This document shows positions 1 through 3,951 of a DNA stretch of 5,803 nucleotides, one piece after another. The stretch's first letter is position 1. Every line of letters begins with the position of its first letter. The stretch comes from an uncultured Lachnospiraceae bacterium (GTDB lineage: Bacteria; Bacillota; Clostridia; Lachnospirales; Lachnospiraceae): the NCBI GenBank assembly GCA_947589175.1, contig CANPZR010000172.1, positions 1 to 5,803 of the forward strand, in the 5' to 3' direction. A program made the position numbers and the translations under genes. The notes beneath the pieces are model-generated. The model made no database searches. It was not told the origin of the DNA and saw only the letters and a program-made list of their open reading frames with translations.

Positions 1-302
1 GGAATAGAAGCTACCTTCTTGCGGTTCGGCTCGCCGGATCCGGACTGGATCTTGCACGCCTTCTTCAAGAGAACGGCGGCCGGCGGAGTCTTGGTGATGA
101 AGCTGAAGCTCCTGTCCGCATAGACCGTGATAACGACCGGAATGATCATGCCTTCCTGTCCTGCCGTCTTTGCGTTAAACTCCTTTGTAAACTGAACAAT
201 GTTTACTCCGTGCTGGCCCAGCGCCGGACCTACCGGCGGCGCCGGAGTCGCTTTCCCTGCCGGAATCTGTAATTTAATATATCCTTCGACTTTCTTAGCC
301 AT
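1..302 (-). CDS. rplK: 50S ribosomal protein L11, N-terminal part (C-terminus outside the window)
   Basis: L11 binds 23S rRNA at the GTPase-associated centre and takes part in factor-dependent GTP hydrolysis on the ribosome. Reading the minus strand from the ATG at 302-300 gives MAKKVEGYIKLQIPAGKATP, followed by the hallmark proline-rich segment PPVGPALGQHGVNI (residues 22-35), then FTKEFNAKT and ITKTPPAAVLLKKA (about residues 69-82). One hundred full codons are present; the family is about 140 residues, so the last roughly 40 residues lie beyond position 1. AGGAGG at 312-317 sits 9 bases before the ATG, which fixes the start. The gap to the nusG stop is 22 bases and contains no promoter or terminator, so rplK is read with the rpmG-secE-nusG operon. 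The absence of a stop is due to the window edge, not a lesion. Confidence 0.98.
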   Translation of the reverse strand, partial: MAKKVEGYIKLQIPAGKATPAPPVGPALGQHGVNIVQFTKEFNAKTAGQEGMIIPVVITVYADRSFSFITKTPPAAVLLKKACKIQSGSGEPNRKKVASI

Positions 303-324
303 TTTACATTTCCTCCTAAATCAA

Positions 325-843
325 TTAAAGCTGTTTCAATTCTGAGAAATCAATCTCAACCGGTGTATCGCGGCCAAACATGTCGATAACGATAACCGCC
401 ATCTGCTTCGCCGGATGAACCTCCTGAACAACCCCGACGGTATCCTGCCATACTCCCTCTGTGACAATAACGCGGTCTCCCACGGAAAACGGCGCAAGCT
501 CCGCCTCCGCCAGAAATCCCATGTTGGTAATCTCCTCCTCGGTCAGGGGAACCGGCTTGGATCCCGGACCGACAAATCCCGTCACGCCACGCGTGTTTCG
601 CACAACATACCATGTCTGATCATTCATAATCATATTGATGAGGACATAGGCCGGGAACATCTTCTTCTGAACCGGCTTTCTCTCGCCGTTCTTGTCCTCG
701 ACCACCGTCTGCAGCGGAATCATGACTTCCAGAATCTGATCCTGCAGGTTTCGGTTCTCGATTGTCTTCTCAATATCTGCTTTTACCTTATTCTCATAGC
801 CGGAATAAGTATGAACTACATACCATTTTGCTTCTTCTGCCAT
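325..843 (-). CDS. nusG: Transcription termination/antitermination factor NusG
   Basis: NusG binds elongating RNA polymerase and modulates pausing, Rho action and transcription-translation coupling. The 172-residue product has the usual length and both domains. The N-terminal NGN domain covers about residues 5-105 (KWYVVHTYSGYENKV at the start, then KMFPAYVLINM and the motif VVRNTRGVTGFVG). The C-terminal KOW domain covers about residues 119-172 (FSVGDRVIVTEGVWQDTVGVV, ending IDFSELKQL). The ATG at 843-841 is preceded by AGGAGG at 849-854 with a 5-base spacer. The secE stop codon (853-855) overlaps this ribosome binding site and only 9 bases separate the genes, so translational coupling to secE is likely. 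A 172-codon ORF on the plus strand over this gene is an antisense shadow. Confidence 0.98.
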   Translation of the reverse strand: MAEEAKWYVVHTYSGYENKVKADIEKTIENRNLQDQILEVMIPLQTVVEDKNGERKPVQKKMFPAYVLINMIMNDQTWYVVRNTRGVTGFVGPGSKPVPLTEEEITNMGFLAEAELAPFSVGDRVIVTEGVWQDTVGVVQEVHPAKQMAVIVIDMFGRDTPVEIDFSELKQL

Positions 844-852
844 GGCAACCTC

Positions 853-1065
853 CTACGAAACAATGTTCAATGCCTGCAATCCGTAGCGAACCACCCAGTC
901 GAGACCGGCAATGACAACGCCGAGCACTACTGATACCACGATAACAAGCGCCGACTGCTTCGCAAGCTCCTCTTTTTTCGGCCATGTGCATTTCTTAAAT
1001 TCGCTTTTGACATTTTTAAAGAAACCGGTTTTTTTCTTCTTTTCCGTTGTTTCTGTCTCGCTCAT
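853..1065 (-). CDS. secE: Preprotein translocase subunit SecE
   Basis: SecE is the small clamp subunit of the SecYEG channel in the cytoplasmic membrane. The 70-residue product is the short single-span Gram-positive form. It has a charged cytoplasmic N-terminus (MSETETTEKKKKTG), the conserved amphipathic helix FKNVKSEFKKCTWPKKEEL (about residues 16-34), and one membrane segment at about 37-58 (QSALVIVVSVVLGVVIAGLDWV). I chose the ATG at 1065-1063 because AAGGA lies 10 bases upstream. A GTG nine bases further upstream (1074-1072) would sit almost on that Shine-Dalgarno and add only MCC, so it is unlikely. The gene lies 33 bases after rpmG and 9 bases before nusG, the usual Firmicutes order. 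Confidence 0.97.
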   Translation of the reverse strand: MSETETTEKKKKTGFFKNVKSEFKKCTWPKKEELAKQSALVIVVSVVLGVVIAGLDWVVRYGLQALNIVS

Positions 1066-1098
1066 GCAACACACATCCTTTCCGAAACTTCACACATC

Positions 1099-1248
1099 TT
1101 ACTTGGTCTCCTTGTGCAATGTGTGCTTTCTGCAAAATTTACAGTACTTCTTAGTCTCCATTCTGTCCGGATGGTTCTTCTTGTCTTTGGTCATGTTGTA
1201 GTTGCGCTGCTTGCACTCTGTACATTCCAAAGTAATCTTAGTACGCAT
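1099..1248 (-). CDS. rpmG: 50S ribosomal protein L33, zinc-binding (C+) type
   Basis: L33 is a small large-subunit ribosomal protein near the tRNA exit site. The 49-residue product starts MRTKITLECTECKQRNY and ends KFCRKHTLHKETK, a standard full-length L33. It keeps both CxxC pairs (C9/C12 and C36/C39), so it is the zinc-ribbon form rather than the zinc-independent paralogue made under zinc limitation. The ATG at 1248-1246 follows GGAGG at 1255-1259 with a 7-base spacer. An in-frame ATG at 1290 would add 14 residues (MPKILTKNNHGGDK) without a good ribosome binding site and is rejected. This is the first gene of the operon; its promoter is at 1320-1349, which leaves a leader of about 65 bases. 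Confidence 0.97.
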   Translation of the reverse strand: MRTKITLECTECKQRNYNMTKDKKNHPDRMETKKYCKFCRKHTLHKETK

Positions 1249-1319
1249 CTTGTCACCTCCGTGATTATTTTTAGTCAAAATTTTAGGCATAAAAAAAAGA
1301 CCTAATTCATCGCTAGACT

Positions 1320-1349
1320 ACTATAACACACTTGTTCCGCCCGTGTCAA
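1320..1349 (-). promoter_or_regulatory. Sigma-A promoter of the rpmG-secE-nusG-rplK operon
   Basis: On the minus strand a consensus TTGACA (-35, 1349-1344) is followed after 18 bases by TATAGT (-10, 1325-1320), with TGT directly before the -10 (extended -10). The expected start is near 1313, about 65 bases before the L33 ATG. The leader contains an 8-base T run and a weak TTAGG/CCTAA inverted repeat, but no recognisable riboswitch or T-box. It is inferred from motifs only. Confidence 0.85.
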
Positions 1350-1385
1350 CGTTTTTTGAGAAAAAATGGCCGCTAGGAAGCCTCT

Positions 1386-1414
1386 TTGACATTTCTCGGA
1401 TTTTCTGGTATCGT
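1386..1414 (+). promoter_or_regulatory. Sigma-A promoter for the NusG-II / Gx operon
   Basis: TTGACA (1386-1391), a 17-base spacer and TATCGT (1409-1414) preceded by TGG (extended -10) face the NusG domain II gene. The predicted start is near 1421, giving a leader of about 95 bases. This promoter is back to back with the rpmG promoter: the two -35 boxes are 36 bases apart. Downstream TATAAT strings at 1421-1426 and 1438-1443 lack a matching -35. A 7-base inverted repeat (CTGGTAT at 1405-1411, ATACCAG at 1442-1448) brackets the start region, and its left arm overlaps the -10, so it could be an operator. Confidence 0.65.
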
Positions 1415-1514
1415 TCTTATTATAATGTAAAGACCTATATAATACCAGCGGCAAACGACATGTTGCCTCTGGGCAGCAAACAACTTTTTGACGCGACAGG
1501 AAGGAGGGGACTCT

Positions 1515-1934
1515 ATGAGCGGCGCATCCCGCAGCCGGTATGTCCGGCTTCCAGATATAATTTTTTTGGCGGCTCTCGCGCTTGCGGGCCTTATCCTCAC
1601 ACTCTGGATTTTCCTTCCCGCGCGCTCCGCGCAGGCGTCCCGAAATATATTAGAAGTAAAGCAGGATGGCGCTCTTTTGTACACCCTGCCCTTGTCGGAG
1701 GACACAAAAAAGGAAGTTCTCTACGGCGAAGGCCACCGCAATGTGTTTGTGATTCAGGGCGGAGAGGTCTGGATGGAGTCCGCTGACTGCGGCGATGAGA
1801 CCTGCGTCCGCACCGGGCGTATTTCCCGCGCTGGGGAGTCCATCGTGTGTCTCCCCCACCGGCTCACGCTCCGCATCCTGCCCTCTGGAGAAGATTTTGA
1901 TAATCCCGGCGGTCTTGATGCCGTAGTACAATGA
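1515..1934 (+). CDS. Membrane-anchored NusG domain II-containing protein
   Basis: The 139-residue product belongs to the small NusG domain II family (formerly DUF1312). It is unrelated in role to true NusG despite the name; its biochemical function is not established. One N-terminal membrane anchor is visible at about residues 13-35 (LPDIIFLAALALAGLILTLWIFL), followed by an extracytoplasmic domain. The family signature is clear at about residues 91-122: DCGDETCVRTGRISRAGESI then VCLPHRLTLRI, with C92, C97 and C112. The C-terminus DAVVQ also fits the family. The start is set by GGAGG at 1503-1507, 7 bases before the ATG; an upstream in-frame TTG at 1488 precedes that Shine-Dalgarno and is rejected. 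The Gx gene follows after 103 bases on the same strand. In clostridia this pair often accompanies redox or flavin-transfer genes (general knowledge); none is present here. Confidence 0.93.
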   Translation: MSGASRSRYVRLPDIIFLAALALAGLILTLWIFLPARSAQASRNILEVKQDGALLYTLPLSEDTKKEVLYGEGHRNVFVIQGGEVWMESADCGDETCVRTGRISRAGESIVCLPHRLTLRILPSGEDFDNPGGLDAVVQ

Positions 1935-1951
1935 TATTGCCGCCACAAGCA

Positions 1952-1989
1952 ATATAAAAAAGAATATTTAGCAGGAAATATTTTTATAT
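1952..1989 (+). other. AT-rich stem-loop between the NusG-II and Gx genes
   Basis: The left arm ATATAAAA..ATATTT (1952-1969) pairs with AAATATTTTTATAT (1976-1989). This gives 14 possible base pairs, a 4-base bulge and a 6-base loop. Almost all pairs are A-T, and no long T run follows, so it is not a convincing terminator. It could stabilise or process the mRNA between the two genes. It may also simply reflect AT-rich intergenic DNA. Confidence 0.35.
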
Positions 1990-2037
1990 GGTAAATGTTC
2001 CGACTACAAATTTTACATCAGAAAGGAGGCTCTCTTA

Positions 2038-2550
2038 ATGAAACATGGTTCCCTTTCAGTCCGCCGCATGGCGGAACTGGCGGTATTCACTGCCATCGCC
2101 TTTTTGTTCGGCTATATCGAGAGCCTGTTCCCGCTCCCCCTGCCCTTTCCGGGGATGAAACTGGGCCTGGCCAATCTGGTCGTCGTCATTGTCCTGTACC
2201 GCTTTGGCTTTCTCCCGGCCCTGGGAGTGTCCCTTTTGCGCAACATTCTCAACGCCTTTACCTTTGGCAGCCTGTTTGGCTTCTTTTACAGCCTGGCCGG
2301 AAGCCTGCTCAGCCTCGCCATCATGGCGCTGTGGAAAAAAATAAAACACCCACAGTTCTCGCTGGTAAGCGTAAGCGCTGTGGGTGGTATCTTTCACAAT
2401 ATAGGACAGTTCATCGTGGCCGTCTGCCTGGTGGGCTTCTCCGCCATCATCTACTACCTGCCTTTTCTGTACTTTGCCGGGCTGGTCGCCGGCGTCCTCA
2501 TCGGCGTCCTCGCCGATCTGTGCCTGCGCCGTCTGCCGTCTTCTCGGTAA
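2038..2550 (+). CDS. Gx transporter family protein / heptaprenyl diphosphate synthase component I-like membrane protein
   Basis: The 170-residue hydrophobic protein matches the Gx transporter / Hpre_diP_synt_I family. Databases name it after a heptaprenyl diphosphate synthase subunit, but it looks like an ECF-type S component, that is, a small-molecule uptake protein. Family motifs are PGMKLGLANLVVVIVLYRFG (residues 38-57), RNILNAFTFGSLFGFFYSLAG (68-88) and SAVGGIFHNIGQ (113-124). About five membrane segments can be drawn, at roughly 12-30, 43-60, 75-98, 112-133 and 137-161. AGGAGG at 2024-2029 is 8 bases before the ATG. The substrate cannot be told from sequence. The 3' end faces the convergent gene at 2558 across 7 bases, and no plus-strand terminator is visible after the stop. 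The coding sequence carries a minus-strand terminator at 2335-2386. Confidence 0.92.
   Translation: MKHGSLSVRRMAELAVFTAIAFLFGYIESLFPLPLPFPGMKLGLANLVVVIVLYRFGFLPALGVSLLRNILNAFTFGSLFGFFYSLAGSLLSLAIMALWKKIKHPQFSLVSVSAVGGIFHNIGQFIVAVCLVGFSAIIYYLPFLYFAGLVAGVLIGVLADLCLRRLPSSR
2335..2386 (-). terminator. Intrinsic terminator on the minus strand, inside the Gx coding sequence
   Basis: Read on the minus strand, CACCCACAG (2386-2378) pairs perfectly with CTGTGGGTG (2355-2347). The 22-base loop can itself form a small CGCT/AGCG hairpin. The stem is followed at once by TTTTATTTTTTT (2346-2335). This stem plus U-tract has the form of a Rho-independent terminator. It lies about 170 bases past the stop of the minus-strand gene at 2558, which has no nearer terminator. 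In the Gx gene the same bases encode the KKIKHPQ stretch and the following residues. Confidence 0.7.
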
Positions 2551-2557
2551 ATCAATC

Positions 2558-3190
2558 TCAGCAGTAGGAGTTGAACAGCATCCCCGTGTAAATGGAGGAC
2601 TCGTAGGCCGGGCCCACGTCGCTCCGGAAAATATGAGCGTAGCTGTAAACCTTCTTATCTACATACTCCATGGGGTTCATGCTCATGTGGTCGCACTTCT
2701 CAATGAGCTGCTTAGTAAATCCCTCGGGCACCTTCACCGACACGCCTGAATTCTCGGATGGAACTGACAAAAATCCCTCCGAACTGACCGATATGCCGGA
2801 ATCCTGTAACTCCGTCTCAAAACGATCTACAAGGTTGCGGAGCTCGCCGCCCGGTCTGGATGGCCTGCCGTTGGCATTGCCATACTCGTCGCTGCGGTTC
2901 AGAAGCTTGTTAAATATATCGGATACCCTCTGCATGTTCTTTCTTGCGTCGCCCTCGCGGCCCTCGGCAGCATCCTGTGCCGCCTCGCCTAACTCCATGG
3001 ACATCTCCTTTACATCCAGAGCATAGGCCTGCGTAGAACCCGTCAGTTTGACCATGACAAGAGGATTGGCATTGTTCAGGCTGACAATACTTTTATATTT
3101 AGTTCTGAGTTCGCGCTTGTTGTGGACATTCGTCTTGGGAGATACCTTAGGAAGATATCCGCCTAAATATAAGTTGTATACATCTAACAT
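2558..3190 (-). CDS. Hypothetical protein, 210 residues, conserved-looking but of unknown function
   Basis: I do not recognise a named family. The product is soluble, without a signal peptide or membrane span. It starts MLDVYNLYLGGYLPKVSPKT and ends SSIYTGMLFNSYC. The middle (about residues 60-105) is rich in Ala, Glu and Met and probably helical. A segment near 92-145 (IFNKLLNRSDEYGN, then LRNLVDRFETELQDSGISVS and EGFLSV) faintly recalls flagellar hook-associated FliD C-terminal sequences; this is a weak impression only. I chose the ATG at 3190-3188 because AAGGTG lies 8 bases upstream. Two earlier in-frame ATGs (3196 and 3208) would lie too close to or before that Shine-Dalgarno and add up to six residues. 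It is monocistronic: its own promoter is at 3250-3278 and it converges with the Gx gene. Codon use resembles the core genes, so it is probably resident rather than recently acquired. Confidence 0.85.
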   Translation of the reverse strand: MLDVYNLYLGGYLPKVSPKTNVHNKRELRTKYKSIVSLNNANPLVMVKLTGSTQAYALDVKEMSMELGEAAQDAAEGREGDARKNMQRVSDIFNKLLNRSDEYGNANGRPSRPGGELRNLVDRFETELQDSGISVSSEGFLSVPSENSGVSVKVPEGFTKQLIEKCDHMSMNPMEYVDKKVYSYAHIFRSDVGPAYESSIYTGMLFNSYC

Positions 3191-3249
3191 AACCATCACA
3201 CCTTTCATAGTCAGAATCGCTCTGTAAAAACAGAAACTTTTACACTTAT

Positions 3250-3278
3250 AGTATAAACCCTTTGTGATGGAAATTCAA
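3250..3278 (-). promoter_or_regulatory. Sigma-A promoter of the 210-residue hypothetical gene
   Basis: On the minus strand TTGAAT (3278-3273), a 17-base spacer and TATACT (3255-3250) form a good promoter. The predicted start is near 3243, leaving a leader of about 50 bases before the ATG at 3190. The interval 3279-3364, between this promoter and the toxin promoter, shows nothing else I can recognise. Confidence 0.75.
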
Positions 3279-3364
3279 GTGTTTTTTTGAGACGAGACGA
3301 TGCCCCCGCAAATCACCTGTCCTATAACATCACCATTGTTCTTAACGCCAAACATACATCAATA

Positions 3365-3393
3365 TTGAAATTTCTCTCGTATTATGTTAGTAT
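3365..3393 (+). promoter_or_regulatory. Promoter of the type I toxin mRNA
   Basis: TTGAAA (3365-3370), a 17-base spacer and TAGTAT (3388-3393) preceded by TGT (extended -10) point at the small toxin ORF. The predicted start near 3400 gives a leader of about 120 bases, which is long for a 29-codon gene and typical of type I toxin messages. Confidence 0.7.
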
Positions 3394-3403
3394 TTTGTTG
3401 GGA

Positions 3404-3515
3404 CTACCAGGATGGTAGGCGGTTGGCCCTCTATGGAGGGACTAGACCCTCCGATTACATCGTATCTTTGATACACAGAAATCTGCTATATGCGCAGAAA
3501 TCTAGGAAAGGAGGG
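3404..3515 (+). promoter_or_regulatory. Structured toxin mRNA leader with candidate anti-Shine-Dalgarno sequences
   Basis: The leader is dense in inverted repeats: CTACC/GGTAG (3404-3408 with 3414-3418), CCCTC/GAGGG (3427-3431 with 3436-3440) and GTATC/GATAC (3462-3466 with 3470-3474). The toxin ribosome binding site AAAGGAGGG (3507-3515) can pair with GCCCTC at 3426-3431 (through GAGGGC at 3511-3516) or with CCCTCC at 3447-3452 (through GGAGGG). Either pairing would hide it in the full-length message. GGAGGG at 3435-3440 could compete for the same CCCTCC, which sets up alternative folds. There is also a direct repeat of CAGAAATCT at 3476-3484 and 3495-3503. Pairings are seen in sequence; their use in vivo is inferred. 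Confidence 0.5.
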
Positions 3516-3522
3516 CAAACTT

Positions 3523-3612
3523 ATGAGTGATTTTGAAATGCTCTCCCTAGTGCTGATGATCTTATCGATTGTCGTCACTTTGATAATTGCAATGATAAAC
3601 ACAAAAAAGTAA
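3523..3612 (+). CDS. Holin-like membrane toxin peptide of a type I toxin-antitoxin system (29 residues)
   Basis: The peptide MSDFEMLSLVLMILSIVVTLIIAMINTKK has the layout of the putative holin-like toxin (Hol_Tox) family. It has a short acidic N-terminus with a conserved Glu (E5), one membrane span (about residues 7-25) and a short lysine-ended tail. Such peptides insert into the cytoplasmic membrane and are toxic when overproduced; the holin name is by resemblance and no lysis gene is nearby. A very strong Shine-Dalgarno (GGAGG at 3510-3514, 8 bases before the ATG) supports expression of this otherwise easily missed ORF. The last codons (AAA AAG TAA) overlap the terminator of the convergent antisense RNA. 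The promoter, structured leader, terminator and antisense RNA are all present, so the locus appears intact. Family assignment rests on recognition of the pattern; toxicity is inferred. Confidence 0.85.
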   Translation: MSDFEMLSLVLMILSIVVTLIIAMINTKK

Positions 3613-3638
3613 CCGCCCCAAGCCACGGAAACGGTTAC
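3603..3638 (-). terminator. Terminator of the antisense antitoxin RNA
   Basis: On the minus strand GTAACCG (3638-3632) pairs with CGGTTAC (3615-3609) around a 16-base loop and is followed directly by TTTTTT (3608-3603). The U-tract is the complement of the lysine codons at the end of the toxin gene. It is the only clear minus-strand terminator downstream of the AlbA_2 gene, so it may also stop readthrough from that gene. Confidence 0.7.
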
Positions 3639-3715
3639 TCATGTAACTAAAAACAGGGCTAACCGTCTATCGGTAAATCCCATAGGGTGCCTGTTACCAG
3701 CAGGCACCTTTCTTT
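3603..3715 (-). ncRNA. Predicted antisense RNA antitoxin, about 110 bases
   Basis: This is a predicted transcript bounded by the promoter at 3722-3750 and the hairpin plus U-tract ending at 3603. It is fully complementary to the toxin mRNA from its last three codons through the whole 3' untranslated region, including the toxin terminator. At its 5' end it folds into GGTGCCTG/CAGGCACC with a 7-base loop, the mirror of the toxin terminator hairpin, so loop-loop contact could start pairing. The arrangement (convergent genes overlapping at their 3' ends) resembles Fst/par and TxpA/RatA-type loci. The RNA is inferred from signals and has not been shown to exist. Confidence 0.7.
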
Positions 3716-3720
3716 ATTTT
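3686..3720 (+). terminator. Intrinsic terminator of the toxin mRNA
   Basis: GGTGCCTG (3686-3693) and CAGGCACC (3701-3708) form an 8-base-pair GC-rich stem with loop TTACCAG, followed by TTTCTTTATTTT. The toxin mRNA would thus be about 315 bases long from a start near 3400. No T-tract exists on the other side, so this terminates only plus-strand transcription. Confidence 0.85.
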
Positions 3721-3721
3721 C

Positions 3722-3750
3722 AATATAACACATTCGGTGATGAGTTTCAA
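3722..3750 (-). promoter_or_regulatory. Strong promoter of the antisense antitoxin RNA
   Basis: On the minus strand TTGAAA (3750-3745), a 17-base spacer and TATATT (3727-3722) with TGT before the -10 form a near-consensus extended promoter. It is closer to consensus than the toxin promoter (TAGTAT). That fits an antitoxin RNA made in excess over the toxin message. The predicted start is about 3715, at the end of the toxin terminator. Confidence 0.75.
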
Positions 3751-3839
3751 GATTTTTTTGAAGCGTAAAGTTTTTTAGGCATACTCAATTTTATCTCATT
3801 AAGCGTCTCCTTCTGCGCTGTGTTTTAAGTGTTCGATAT

Positions 3840-3951
3840 TGACCAGTAAATGACCACTTTTTGACCACTAGACGATAAAATGGTCAATAAATGGCCACTT
3901 TTTGACCACTAGACAATAAAATGGCCAATAAATGATCACTTTTTGACCACT
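3840..3951. repeat. 41-base tandem repeat (nearly three units) with nine phased TGRYCA boxes
   Basis: The units are 3840-3880, 3881-3921 and 3922-3951 (last one partial). Units one and two differ at about five positions. Each unit has three hexamers of the form TGACCA, TGGTCA, TGGCCA or TGATCA. Boxes begin at 3840, 3851, 3862, 3881, 3892, 3903, 3922, 3933 and 3944, that is 11, 11, then 19 bases apart, so boxes within a unit lie on one face of the helix. The third unit overlaps the last codons and stop of the AlbA_2 gene. Because 41 is not a multiple of three, each unit is read in a different frame if translated. It is not a CRISPR: there are no unique spacers. Confidence 0.9.

Noticed and set aside
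415..933. Long plus-strand ORF of 172 codons opposite nusG
   Set aside because: It is antisense to nusG and secE, has no ribosome binding site, and the minus-strand products are unmistakable.
1066..1074. GTG start adding three residues to SecE
   Set aside because: It would sit almost on the AAGGA motif, whereas the ATG at 1065 is well spaced.
1246..1290. Upstream ATG extending L33 by 14 residues
   Set aside because: It has no good ribosome binding site, and the family starts at MRTKITLECTECK, which has GGAGG at the right distance.
2551..2557. Terminator for the NusG-II/Gx operon right after the Gx stop
   Set aside because: The 7-base convergent gap holds no hairpin, and I see no plus-strand hairpin with a T-tract in the following 200 bases.
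1995..2567. 190-codon plus-strand ORF in another frame over the Gx gene
   Set aside because: It is rich in Pro, Arg and Gly and low in hydrophobic order, and lacks a family match; the frame starting at 2038 has a Shine-Dalgarno and clear Gx motifs.
3523..3612. Phage holin in a lysis cassette
   Set aside because: There is no endolysin or other phage gene in the window, the peptide is only 29 residues, and the antisense RNA signals point to a type I toxin.
3761..3840. Very short minus-strand ORFs (for example an ATG near 3784 giving MPKKLYASKKS)
   Set aside because: They are only 2-11 codons with poor ribosome binding sites, and lie in the leader region upstream of the antisense RNA promoter.
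3840..3951. Possible CRISPR array
   Set aside because: The units are directly contiguous with no unique spacers, the copies are degenerate, there are fewer than three full units, and no cas gene is visible.
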